From contig NZ_BTTW01000009.1 in the NCBI RefSeq assembly GCF_036245865.1, positions 248,001 through 312,000 of the forward strand: a stretch of 64,000 bases of DNA. Direction: 5' to 3'. A program made the position numbers and the translations under genes. Source of the stretch: Corallococcus caeni. GTDB taxonomy: Bacteria; Myxococcota; Myxococcia; Myxococcales; Myxococcaceae. The notes below the pieces were generated by a model. The model had not been told where the DNA came from, ran no database searches, and saw only the letters and a program-made list of their open reading frames with translations. This document shows, one piece after another, positions 17,481 to 25,169 of this stretch (the stretch's first letter is position 1; the number at the start of each line of letters is the position of its first letter).

Positions 17481-18485
17481 CTAGCGCGCCACGCGCTCGA
17501 TGGCCTCCACCGCCGCGTGGACGCCGTTGACCCATTCGCCAGGCCGCGCGCGGGGCCCGCCCTGGAGCAGGAGCTGGAGCACGGACGCGACCTTCGCCTC
17601 CAGCTCCGCCGCGTCCCCCACCCGCTCCGCCTCCGTCAGCCGCAGGGCCTGCCGGTCGTAGAGCCGGGGCCGCGCCCAGGCCACCAGCGGCGTCCCGGTG
17701 GCCCGGGCCTCCTGCACGGTGTTGTAGCCGCCCGCCCCCACCAGCACGTCCACGCCTCGCAGCACCGCGAGCGCCGGCCAGACGGCCAGCCCCGACGCGT
17801 GGGCCGTGGGAACCAGCCACCGCACCACCGCCCGCCCGTCGAGCGACACGCGCAGCCGGTCCGCGGTCGCCCCGGTCTCCGCCACCTCCTCCTCGCGGCC
17901 GCAGCCCATCACCGCCACCACGGGCCGCGCGTCCCCGTCCTCCAGGCCCAGCCGCCGCCGGGCCTCGTCGCGGGGCATCAGCGCGTCCGCGTCCAGCAGC
18001 AGCCACGGCGCCGTGCGCACCGCGCGCGGGTGGTGCGCGAAGGGCGCGTCCTCCCCGGGCACGACGAGCAGGTCGAACGCGTCCGCGGCGCGGGCCACGT
18101 CGAAGCGCTCCACGTAGACGGGGGTCAGGTCGCGGTGCACCAGCACGCGCGGCGCATTCACCGTGGGCAGCAGCGTCACCAATTCTCCAGCGAGCCCCCG
18201 GGGGAAGGTGTCCACCACCAGCACGTCCGGTGTGGCCTCCGCGAGCCACGCGCCCACCGCCGCCACGGTGGCGGCCTTGTCCAGCCGCGCGTCCACGCGG
18301 TGCACGGTGGCGCCGGGGCCCAGCCACGACTCCAGCGGCAGGCCGGGAGCGAACGGGCTGTTGGTGAGGACGTCCACCACATGGCCCCGGGCCACGGCCG
18401 CGCGGGCCAGGGCCGCGGCGCGCGTCAGGTGCCCCAGGCCTCCTCCGAGCGCGTAGAGGCGCCAGTGCTGACGTCGCGCGGCCAC
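17481..18485 (-). CDS. GT-B (MurG/UGT-like) glycosyltransferase
   Basis: A 334-residue protein with the GT28/GT1 two-domain layout. The N-terminal glycine loop GGGLGHLTRAAALARA is the acceptor-side signature, and the C-terminal donor site is VLVGAGGYNTVQEARATGTP, as in MurG-type enzymes. No signal peptide or membrane helix, so it acts in the cytosol. It starts at GTG 18485, two bases after the stop of the small zinc-binding protein, so it is the last gene of the minus-strand operon running from 23744. Donor and acceptor are unknown. Its place in the operon suggests it modifies a product or partner of the paralogous membrane proteins upstream. Confidence 0.8.
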   Translation of the reverse strand: MAARRQHWRLYALGGGLGHLTRAAALARAAVARGHVVDVLTNSPFAPGLPLESWLGPGATVHRVDARLDKAATVAAVGAWLAEATPDVLVVDTFPRGLAGELVTLLPTVNAPRVLVHRDLTPVYVERFDVARAADAFDLLVVPGEDAPFAHHPRAVRTAPWLLLDADALMPRDEARRRLGLEDGDARPVVAVMGCGREEEVAETGATADRLRVSLDGRAVVRWLVPTAHASGLAVWPALAVLRGVDVLVGAGGYNTVQEARATGTPLVAWARPRLYDRQALRLTEAERVGDAAELEAKVASVLQLLLQGGPRARPGEWVNGVHAAVEAIERVAR

Positions 18486-18487
18486 GC

Positions 18488-18883
18488 TCAGCTACCGCCC
18501 AGGTCCTCCTCGAAGGAGGCGTCGTCCTCGCGCCGCACGCTCTCGCCGTCGGCCTCGGTGAAGTCGTTGGTGTCGCGGGAGGAGGACGACGCACCGGAGC
18601 CGCTCCACGCGTCCCGGCCGTAGTAGCCGTAGTCCTCGTAGTAGTAGCTGGGGTCGTCCTCGTCGGCGGTGTCGGAGCCGTCGCGGTTCTCGTCGCCGTT
18701 GTCGGCGGCGCGCGCGCACGTCACGCAGACCGTCTCCTCGCCGTCGAGCGTGCGCTGGTGCAGCGCGCAGATGGGCTTCTGGCAGCGCATGCACTGCGTG
18801 GACGCCCCGCGCTCACAGGGGTGGGAGAAGAGGAAGCCGGAGGTCTCCAGGCACTGCTCGGCGGACGGGAAGGAAGGGGACAT
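18488..18883 (-). CDS. Small B-box-like zinc protein with acidic Tyr/Ser-rich tail
   Basis: A 131-residue protein. The first half has a Cys/His array typical of bacterial B-box-like zinc domains (HPCERGASTQCMRCQKPIC, ALHQ, CVTCA), related in pattern to that in the Yip1 protein at 3435. The second half is strongly acidic and low in complexity, with a tyrosine cluster (DPSYYYEDYGYYGRDAW) and a serine run. No membrane helix. It sits between the lipoprotein gene (12-base gap) and the glycosyltransferase (2-base gap), so it is co-translated with both. The Tyr/Ser-rich tail could be an interaction segment or a modification target; this is inference. Confidence 0.7.
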   Translation of the reverse strand: MSPSFPSAEQCLETSGFLFSHPCERGASTQCMRCQKPICALHQRTLDGEETVCVTCARAADNGDENRDGSDTADEDDPSYYYEDYGYYGRDAWSGSGASSSSRDTNDFTEADGESVRREDDASFEEDLGGS

Positions 18884-18895
18884 GGCGTTGAAGGC

Positions 18896-19573
18896 TCAGG
18901 GCGACGCGGCGCCCGCGGGAGACTGGAGGCGGAAGAGCAGGGCCATGCGCACGGGCAGGTCCAGCGAGGAGAAGCCCAGGCACGCGGCGGCTTCCGGGGA
19001 CACCGGCTGCTTGGTGGCGAGCACCGTCTTGCCGGACGGGTCGCGCAGGGACAGCTTGCCGTCGCGCACCTTCACGTGGACCTCCTCCGCGCCGGACGCG
19101 CCCTTCACGGACGCGCCGCCGCCGTCGGAGGCCACGGTGTAGAGCACCGCGCCCTGGGCGTCCGTGAGCTTCCACCCGGCGCCCTCGCGCGTCAGCGTGT
19201 AGCGCACGGCCGAGCGCGCGGCGTCCTTCACCTGGAACGCATCCGGCCCGCCCGTGACATAGGCCAGCACCGCGTCGTCCGGGCCGGACACCTTGAGCTC
19301 GCCGCCCTTCCACTTGTAGCGGGCAAGCTCGTGGTCCTCGCCGTCGACGAGCTTCGCGCCGTCCTCCTTGGGCTTGAGCGAGAAGCGCTCGCGGTCGTCG
19401 CCGTCCTTGAACTTGAGCTTGACGCCGGCCTCCTTCGGCTCGGCGGCGGAAGCGGCGGCGGTGGCGGGCATCGCCTGCGTGTGCGGAGCGCCAGAGGCGG
19501 GAGCACCGCCCTGCGAACAGGCCGAGGCCCCGAACACACCAAGGCCCACGAGGAACAGGACACGAAGCTTCAC
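18896..19573 (-). CDS. Lipoprotein of the paralogue-array operon
   Basis: A 225-residue lipoprotein starting at GTG 19573 (leader to FGASAC), with GAGG nine bases upstream. The GTG overlaps the stop of the last membrane paralogue (GTGA), so translation is coupled. The mature part is rich in repeated short strands built around Lys-Asp-Gly turns (VKLKFKDGDD, FSLKPKEDGAKLVDGEDHEL, LTDAQGAVLYTV, KVRDGKLSLRDPSGKTVL), suggesting a small beta-sheet protein. No family recognised. Likely an envelope partner of the four paralogous membrane proteins. Confidence 0.75.
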   Translation of the reverse strand: MKLRVLFLVGLGVFGASACSQGGAPASGAPHTQAMPATAAASAAEPKEAGVKLKFKDGDDRERFSLKPKEDGAKLVDGEDHELARYKWKGGELKVSGPDDAVLAYVTGGPDAFQVKDAARSAVRYTLTREGAGWKLTDAQGAVLYTVASDGGGASVKGASGAEEVHVKVRDGKLSLRDPSGKTVLATKQPVSPEAAACLGFSSLDLPVRMALLFRLQSPAGAASP

Positions 19574-20595
19574 GACGTGGACCTCACGTTCCCGGGCTGG
19601 CCCTGGGAGCTGGAGTGGTTGAGCACCTGGCAGAGGCTCAAGAGCATCATCGTCGCGGTGCGCGACGCATCCGTCTTCGGGGCGCCCGCCTTCCGGGCCT
19701 TGCCTGGCGGCACCTCGGACGGGGCCGGGGCCTGGGCCACCCAGTCCTCGTCCAGCAGCACGCGCAGCTCCAGCCGGTCCTCGGCCACGAGCACCCACTT
19801 CAGCGTGGAGCCGGAGGGCAGCCGCACGGCATCCCGCGTGCGCTTTTCCAGGCCCGCGAGCCCGGGGTGGCGCTCTGGCTTCACGCGCAGCGCCACCTGC
19901 ATGAGGCTGACCGCGCGGCGCTTGCGCCCGGTCTTCACCTGGCGCGGCAGGTTCTTCGTGTGCTGGAGCATCCGCACCAGATCCACCACGGACAGCCGCA
20001 GCTGCGTGCCGTCCGCGAGCCGGCCCTGCAATGACAGCCACGGGTTGGTGAAGTCCTCGCGGGTCTCCTTGCCGTGAATCTCCTCGGCGAGGACGCACTT
20101 GCTGGGATTCAGGGAGAACGAGAGGTCCAGCGTCACGTCCACGGGCGTGTCATCCAGCAGGTCCAACTGGAAGCGCTGGAGCAGCGTGGCCAGCAGCAGG
20201 CGGCGCTGCTCTTCGTACGGATCCACGAACCGCATCTCTGGCCAGGTGGACCTCTCCATCGGGAAACCGGACTTCGTCCCCACCCAGGACGCGATGAGCG
20301 CCAGGACGCCGCTGAGCGGCATGATGAAACTGAGGAAGATCAGCAGGCCGAAAAGCTCACCCCGCGGGTCCAGGGGCACGAGCCAGAGGACCCCAAGGCT
20401 CACCCCGGTGGCGAGGAGCAGCCCCTTGCCCAGGCGCCCCATACCGTCCGTCTGGCGGCTGGCGGGCTCGGGCTTCACGTCCGGGGCGCCCTTGGGCTGC
20501 GGGGCCAGGGCCCGCAGGTCCTCCAGCACCTCCGCCACGGTCGCGCGCCGCTGGTAGACCTGGGTCTTCTTGAAGGCTTCGAGGTCGAGCGGCAC
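19570..20595 (-). CDS. Array paralogue 1: two-helix membrane protein, unknown family
   Basis: A 341-residue protein, GTG start. Family layout: an N-terminal segment (FKKTQVYQRRATVAEVLEDL), two membrane helices (about 57-105), then a cytosolic domain of about 220 residues with conserved blocks LLQRFQLDL, LQGRLADGTQLRLSVVDL, ALRVKPERHPGLAGL and a C-terminal helix DASRTATMMLLSLCQVL. Three neighbours upstream share all of these. It is the last paralogue; its TGA overlaps the GTG of the lipoprotein gene. It differs from paralogues 2 and 3 in having a longer linker before the first helix and lacking the NRRYGL block. No enzyme motif is visible. Function unknown. Confidence 0.8.
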   Translation of the reverse strand: MPLDLEAFKKTQVYQRRATVAEVLEDLRALAPQPKGAPDVKPEPASRQTDGMGRLGKGLLLATGVSLGVLWLVPLDPRGELFGLLIFLSFIMPLSGVLALIASWVGTKSGFPMERSTWPEMRFVDPYEEQRRLLLATLLQRFQLDLLDDTPVDVTLDLSFSLNPSKCVLAEEIHGKETREDFTNPWLSLQGRLADGTQLRLSVVDLVRMLQHTKNLPRQVKTGRKRRAVSLMQVALRVKPERHPGLAGLEKRTRDAVRLPSGSTLKWVLVAEDRLELRVLLDEDWVAQAPAPSEVPPGKARKAGAPKTDASRTATMMLLSLCQVLNHSSSQGQPGNVRSTS

Positions 20596-20633
20596 GGGAG
20601 GGAAACCTTGTTCAGCGGGAGCGGGCCGCGACC

Positions 20634-20666
20634 GAGCGTAGGAGGCGCCTCCGGGCAGGTCAAACC
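20634..20666. repeat. Array junction repeat, copy 1
   Basis: 33 bases spanning the end of paralogue 2 and the spacer before paralogue 1. It begins GAGCGTAGGAG and ends GGGCAGGTCAAACC (the TCA is the stop of paralogue 2). It is almost identical to the copy at 21672-21704, evidence that gene plus spacer was duplicated as a unit. Confidence 0.8.
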
Positions 20667-21628
20667 GGCTGCTGCCGGCCCGGCGGCGTGCTCCGCCGGC
20701 GCGTGGTGCCCAGCACCTGGTAGAGGCTCAGGAGCATCATCGTCGCGGCGCGCGCCGCGTCCTGGGGCGCGGGAGGAACCCGCCCCTGGGGCGTCGCTCC
20801 GGCGGGCGGGGCGGGCTTCGTCGTCAGGACGCTCCACTCCTGATCCAGCACGACGCGCATCGACAGGCGGTCCGCCGCCACGTCCAGCCGCGACAGCGCG
20901 ACGCCCGGAGGAAGCCGCGCGGCCTGCTTCGCGTTCGCGCGCAGGCCCGCCAGTCCGGGGAAGCGCTCCGGCTTCACGCGCAGCCCCACCTGGAGCAGCG
21001 TCTTGCCCTTGCGCTTGGTCTTGAGCTTCGTCTTGCCGCTGCTGCTGCGGCCGTAGCGCTTGCGCTTCTGGAGGTGATCCACGACGGACACGTGCAGGTG
21101 CGTGCCGTCCGCGAGGCGGCCCTGCAATGACAGCCACGCGTCGGTGAAGTCCTCGCAGTCCCACCGGCCCCGCCTGGTCTTGCCCACGCACTTGCGCTCT
21201 TCGTCGCGCGGCGCCAGGTCCAGCTTCACGTCCACGGGCGCGTTCACGTCCAGGTCCACCTGGAAGCGCTTGAGCAGCGTGGCCACCAGGCCGTAGCGCC
21301 GGTTGTCCAGGTCCGTGCGGCCCGCGCGCGCCCGGAGGATGAAGAGCACGATGCCGGCCACGAAGCTCGCCGCGCCCACGAGCAGCGGCATGCCCGCGAG
21401 CGCGTCCTGCTGCTCGAACGAGAGCTGCCCCACCGCGAGGGACAGGAGGGCGCAGCCGAGGATGCTGAAGGCCAGCAGGCTCCAGGCGGCGATCCACAGC
21501 GTGCGCCGCTTCTGCTCCGCCTTGGCGTCCAGTTCCTCCAGCGACTTCAGGTCCGCCAGCACCTCCGCCACCGGGGCGCGGGATTCGTAGACGTATGTCT
21601 TCTGGAACGCGGAGGGGTCGAGCGCCAC
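20660..21628 (-). CDS. Array paralogue 2: two-helix membrane protein, unknown family
   Basis: A 322-residue member of the same family, GTG start. N-terminus FQKTYVYESRAPVAEVLADL; membrane helices at about 45-95 (LWIAAWSLLAFSILGCALL and LLVGAASFVAGIVLFILRA); then DLDNRRYGLVATLLKRFQVD, LQGRLADGTHLHVSVVDHL, a basic stretch KTKLKTKRKGK, GLRVKPERFPGLAGLRANA and the terminal AARAATMMLLSLYQVLG. Closest in pattern to paralogue 3, which shares the NRRYGL block and the Lys/Arg-rich stretch. No catalytic motif. Gap to paralogue 1 is 64 bases. Confidence 0.8.
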   Translation of the reverse strand: MALDPSAFQKTYVYESRAPVAEVLADLKSLEELDAKAEQKRRTLWIAAWSLLAFSILGCALLSLAVGQLSFEQQDALAGMPLLVGAASFVAGIVLFILRARAGRTDLDNRRYGLVATLLKRFQVDLDVNAPVDVKLDLAPRDEERKCVGKTRRGRWDCEDFTDAWLSLQGRLADGTHLHVSVVDHLQKRKRYGRSSSGKTKLKTKRKGKTLLQVGLRVKPERFPGLAGLRANAKQAARLPPGVALSRLDVAADRLSMRVVLDQEWSVLTTKPAPPAGATPQGRVPPAPQDAARAATMMLLSLYQVLGTTRRRSTPPGRQQPV

Positions 21629-21671
21629 GGTGGAGGGCCTTGGTCAACGGTCAGCGGAAGAAGCCGCGCGG

Positions 21672-21704
21672 GAGCGTAGGAGTCGCCCCCGGGCAGGTCA
21701 AACC
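21672..21704. repeat. Array junction repeat, copy 2
   Basis: Second copy of the 33-base junction (GAGCGTAGGAG to GGGCAGGTCAAACC), spanning the stop of paralogue 3 and the spacer before paralogue 2. Differs from copy 1 at only a few positions. Confidence 0.8.
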
Positions 21705-22690
21705 GTCCCGCGCCGTCCGCGCGCCGCCTGCTGCTTCGCGCGCCGCCGGGCATGGCCCAGCACCTGGTAGAGGCTCAGGAGCATCATCGTCGCGGTGCGG
21801 GACGCGTCGTCCTTCTCCAGCGCCTGCCTCCAGAAGGCGGGCGCGTCCGGATCGCCCGCGACCTTCTCCGGCCGCGCCACCCATTCATCGGACAGCCGGG
21901 CTCGCAATGACAGCCGGTCCACGGCGACGCGCACCCGCTCCAGTTCCACGCGCCGGGGCAGGCGCGTCGCGTTCGTGGCGCGGGCCTTGAGCCGCTCCAG
22001 TCCGGGGTAGCGCTCCGGCTTCACGCGCACGGACACCTCCAGCCGCGCGAAGCCCTTGCGCTTGGTCTTGGTGCGCGACTTGCCGCTGGCGCTCGTCTTG
22101 GAGCGCTCGCGTTTCTGGAGCCGCTCCACCATGTGGATCCGCAGGAAGGTGCCGTCCACCAGCCGGCCCTCCAGCGTGAACCACGGGTCGACGAAGAAGT
22201 CCGTGTTCCACCAGCCCACCAGGTCCTGCTTCACGCGCTTCTCGCGCACGTCCGTCGGGCGCAGGTCCAGCTTGAGGCGCACCGGCGCGTCCGGGGCCAG
22301 GTCCACCTGGAGGCGCCGGAGCAGCACCTGGGCCAGCCCATAGCGGCGGTTGTCCAGGTCGCGCTGCTTGAGCAGGAACCGCCAGAAGAACAGGCAGAGG
22401 CCCACGGCGAGCAGCGTCACGCCCACCAAGCCCGTGACCTTCAGGAGCTGAGCGCCCGCCTCGGTGATCTCCTCCCGCTCCACGGTGCCCGCCCACACGC
22501 CATAGGTCAGCAGGGCCATCACCCCGCCCGGAATCGCGGTGAGCCACCCGCCCCATGCCAGCGCGCTCCGCTGCGCCTCCGCGCGGGCGTCCAGTCCGCC
22601 CAGGACCTTCAGGTCCTCCAGCAGCACCGGCACCGGTGCGCGAGACTGGTAGAGGAAGACCTGGTGGAAGCGCTGGATATTGACCGACAC
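21698..22690 (-). CDS. Array paralogue 3: two-helix membrane protein, unknown family
   Basis: A 330-residue member, GTG start. N-terminus FHQVFLYQSRAPVPVLLEDL; two membrane helices (about 48-105, with LLKVTGLVGVTLLAVGLCLF); then RDLDNRRYGLAQVLLRRLQV, LEGRLVDGTFLRIHMVERL, the basic stretch KSRTKTKRKGF, VRVKPERYPGLERLKARA and DASRTATMMLLSLYQVLGHA. The final block is nearly identical to that of paralogues 1 and 2, so this C-terminal helix is the most constrained part and may contact a shared partner. Function unknown. Confidence 0.8.
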   Translation of the reverse strand: MSVNIQRFHQVFLYQSRAPVPVLLEDLKVLGGLDARAEAQRSALAWGGWLTAIPGGVMALLTYGVWAGTVEREEITEAGAQLLKVTGLVGVTLLAVGLCLFFWRFLLKQRDLDNRRYGLAQVLLRRLQVDLAPDAPVRLKLDLRPTDVREKRVKQDLVGWWNTDFFVDPWFTLEGRLVDGTFLRIHMVERLQKRERSKTSASGKSRTKTKRKGFARLEVSVRVKPERYPGLERLKARATNATRLPRRVELERVRVAVDRLSLRARLSDEWVARPEKVAGDPDAPAFWRQALEKDDASRTATMMLLSLYQVLGHARRRAKQQAARGRRGTV

Positions 22691-22697
22691 GGCGGCC

Positions 22698-22731
22698 GAG
22701 CGTAGGAGCCCGCGCGAACGACGGTCAAACC
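22698..22731. repeat. Array junction repeat, copy 3 (diverged)
   Basis: Third junction, between paralogues 4 and 3. The ends are kept (GAGCGTAGGAG and GGTCAAACC with the stop of paralogue 4 inside), but the middle has diverged. Confidence 0.65.
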
Positions 22732-23744
22732 GCCTTGCGTCCGCGCCGCTTCTTGCGCCCCCGCTCCGGCTTCGCGAGAGGCCCGGGGATGGCCTTGGGC
22801 GGTGGCGACGGTGGCAGCGGAAACCGGGCGACGTGGAGCATCTGGTAGAGGCTCAGCAGCAGGCCCGTGAGCAGGCGGGAGGCGTCGAGCCAGCCCAGCC
22901 GCGTGCGCCAGAAGACCGCCTCGTCGGGGGCGAGCTTCCCATCTGAACGGTAGGACACGCCCTTGGGGAGGCGCGCGCACCAGGGCTCGCGCACCTGGAC
23001 CTGGAGCCGGAGCGCGTCCGCGGAAACCCGCAGCCGGCGGAAGGTCACGCCGTCGGGCAGACGCACGCACCGGCGGGCCTCGGCCTCCGTCAGGGTCGCG
23101 AGCTTCGGGTGCCGGCGGGCCTTCACCCGCAGCCCCAGCTCCACGTAGAGCACGTCCCGGTACTTGAGCTTCAGGCGATTCGGCTTCGTGGGCGCCGGCC
23201 TCGCGCGGATCTGGCACCGGCGCTTCTCCAGGATGCCCAGGCGCAGGTGCGCGCCGTCCACCAGCCGCGTCTTCAACTCGAGCCACGCGTCGACCTTGGT
23301 CCAGGCCGGGGTGTGGGGCACGTGCGCCGGTGGCAGCAGGGATCCGGGCCCGGTGGGGATGGGCTCCGGGCGCAGCTTCAGGCTCACGGTCCCGTCCGCC
23401 GGAAGGTCGCGCTGGAGCCGCCGCAAGAGCACGGCCACCAGCTCCGGGCGGCGGGTGCGCTGCTCGAAGCCCACGAAGGGGTTCACCCTCCCACCGAACC
23501 GCAGGGAGTACCGGAAGATGGCCAGCCCGCAGCCCATCCAGAACGCCATGAACCCGGCGATCTGCGGCACCGGCTCCGGGTAGACGAGGCACAGCACGAC
23601 GCACGTCAAGATGAGCCCCGAGACGACGAGGGTGACCCACTGTCCCGGCTTCCGGTGCGCTTCACGGCGCGCCTCCCGCTGGAGCGTGTCCAGGAAGTCC
23701 AGCACCTGGGGCACGGGGACCTGATGGAACTCGCGCAGGGGCAT
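22725..23744 (-). CDS. Array paralogue 4: divergent two-helix membrane protein, unknown family
   Basis: A 339-residue member and first gene of the operon, with an ATG start (MPLREFHQVPVPQVLDFLDT). Two membrane helices lie at about 35-85 (WVTLVVSGLILTCVVLCLVY and FMAFWMGCGLAIFRYSLRF). Shared blocks are recognisable but diverged: VAVLLRRLQRDLPADGTVSL, ELKTRLVDGAHLRLGILEKR, LRVKARRHPKLATLTEAEA and the terminal LLTGLLLSLYQMLHVARF. The tail is very basic (KPERGRKKRRGRKAV). It is the most distant of the four. The longer frame upstream of 23744 has no support. The promoter should lie in the 115 bases before 23860. Confidence 0.75.
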   Translation of the reverse strand: MPLREFHQVPVPQVLDFLDTLQREARREAHRKPGQWVTLVVSGLILTCVVLCLVYPEPVPQIAGFMAFWMGCGLAIFRYSLRFGGRVNPFVGFEQRTRRPELVAVLLRRLQRDLPADGTVSLKLRPEPIPTGPGSLLPPAHVPHTPAWTKVDAWLELKTRLVDGAHLRLGILEKRRCQIRARPAPTKPNRLKLKYRDVLYVELGLRVKARRHPKLATLTEAEARRCVRLPDGVTFRRLRVSADALRLQVQVREPWCARLPKGVSYRSDGKLAPDEAVFWRTRLGWLDASRLLTGLLLSLYQMLHVARFPLPPSPPPKAIPGPLAKPERGRKKRRGRKAV

Positions 23745-23859
23745 GCGGACCTTCTTACCAGAGGCGAACCGCCGACCATGCAGGCAGGCAGGGCGCCGGG
23801 AAGGCCCGGCAGTTAGATAGGATGGAGCGGCCCCAACGGCATCGGGCGCGAGGTGGACC

Positions 23860-25014
23860 GTGGACGAAGTGAGCCGGAGAGCGGCGCTGAAACTCATCGC
23901 GGCGGCGGGCATCACTACTGCTGCCGCGGGGTGCTCACGCGGTTCGGGAAAGACAGAGGAGTCGAAGATGAGTCAGCAGCAGGCGCAGCAACCGGAAGCC
24001 GTGGTCCGCGTGGATCCGCTCGGGCCGTCCCCCAGCCCGTGGCGGACGCCGGATCCGTTCCTCTTCTGCGTGCACCACGACGACCGCTATCCCCAGGGCA
24101 ACGAGCAGCTGGGACCGAAGGCGTCGCTCGCGGGCCGCGACATCGGCCAGGACTTCGCGGGGCGGGACGGCTGGAACATGTACCACGGCACCGTCGTGCC
24201 GGGCTTCCCGCAGCACCCGCACCGGGGCTTCGAGACGGTGACCATCGTGCGCAACGGGCTCTTGGACCACTCGGATTCGCTGGGCGCGGCGGCGCGCTTT
24301 GGCGGGGGCGACGTGCAGTGGCTCACCGCGGGCGGCGGCATCAACCACTCGGAGATGTTCCCGCTGCTCAAGCAGGACCAGGGCAACCACATCGAGCTGT
24401 TTCAAATCTGGCTCAACCTGCCGCGCGCCAACAAGATGGTGCAGGCGCACTTCTCCATGCTGTGGGACCACGTCATCCCGCGCCACGAGGCGAAGGACGA
24501 CGCGGGCCGGACCACGAACATCACCGTGGTGGCGGGCAACCTGCGCGACGTGAAGGCGCCGCCTCCGCCGCCCAAGTCCTGGGCCGCGAACCCGGACGCG
24601 GACGTGGCCATCTGGACGCTGAAGATGGAGCCGGGCGCGCGCTGGACGCTGCCCGCGGCGTCACGCGGCACGAACCGGATGCTCTACTTCTTCCTGGGCT
24701 CGCGCCTGAGCGTGGGCGGCAAGACCGTGCCGGTGCGCAACGCCATCGAGCTGCGCGCGGACGTGGACGTGGTGCTGGAGAACGGCCCGGAGACGGCGGA
24801 GCTGCTGCTGCTCCAGGGCAAGCCCATCGGCGAGCCGGTCGTGCAGTACGGCCCCTTCGTGATGAACTCGCGGCAGGAGATCCAGCAGGCCTTCGCGGAC
24901 TACCAGCGCACGGGCTTCGGCGGCTGGCCCTGGCCCAGCCACGACCCGGTGCACGCGCGGGAGGAAGGCCGCTTCGCGCGGCACGCGGACGGCCACATCG
25001 AGCGGCCAGCCTGA
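23860..25014 (+). CDS. Pirin-family protein with Tat/lipoprotein-type leader
   Basis: A 384-residue bicupin. The N-terminus VSRRAALKLIAAAGITTAAA followed by GC combines a twin-arginine motif with a lipobox-like Cys, unusual because pirins are normally cytosolic. The pirin metal site is intact: HPHRGFETVTIV (two His and Glu), then LLDHSDSLG, GDVQWLTAGGGINHSE. Pirins bind Fe in the N-terminal cupin and several act as quercetin 2,3-dioxygenases or redox-sensing cofactors. GTG 23860 is chosen to include the Tat motif (GTG 23854 is also in frame); internal ATGs such as that opening MSQQQAQQ (about 23968) would give a normal cytosolic pirin and cannot be excluded. It stands alone between two units. 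Confidence 0.85.
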   Translation: MDEVSRRAALKLIAAAGITTAAAGCSRGSGKTEESKMSQQQAQQPEAVVRVDPLGPSPSPWRTPDPFLFCVHHDDRYPQGNEQLGPKASLAGRDIGQDFAGRDGWNMYHGTVVPGFPQHPHRGFETVTIVRNGLLDHSDSLGAAARFGGGDVQWLTAGGGINHSEMFPLLKQDQGNHIELFQIWLNLPRANKMVQAHFSMLWDHVIPRHEAKDDAGRTTNITVVAGNLRDVKAPPPPPKSWAANPDADVAIWTLKMEPGARWTLPAASRGTNRMLYFFLGSRLSVGGKTVPVRNAIELRADVDVVLENGPETAELLLLQGKPIGEPVVQYGPFVMNSRQEIQQAFADYQRTGFGGWPWPSHDPVHAREEGRFARHADGHIERPA

Positions 25015-25169
25015 TCAGGGCCTGCCCGAGGCGCCCGCTCCTGCTCAGTGCTCCGGTGGGTTGAGGGGTTCGGGAGAAAACCAGGCCCGCACCTCCGGAA
25101 CCGGCACCGCCTCCGCACTGCGCGCCAATTCGCGCTAGAACGCCTCCCGTGGGGAACATGGGAGGCACC

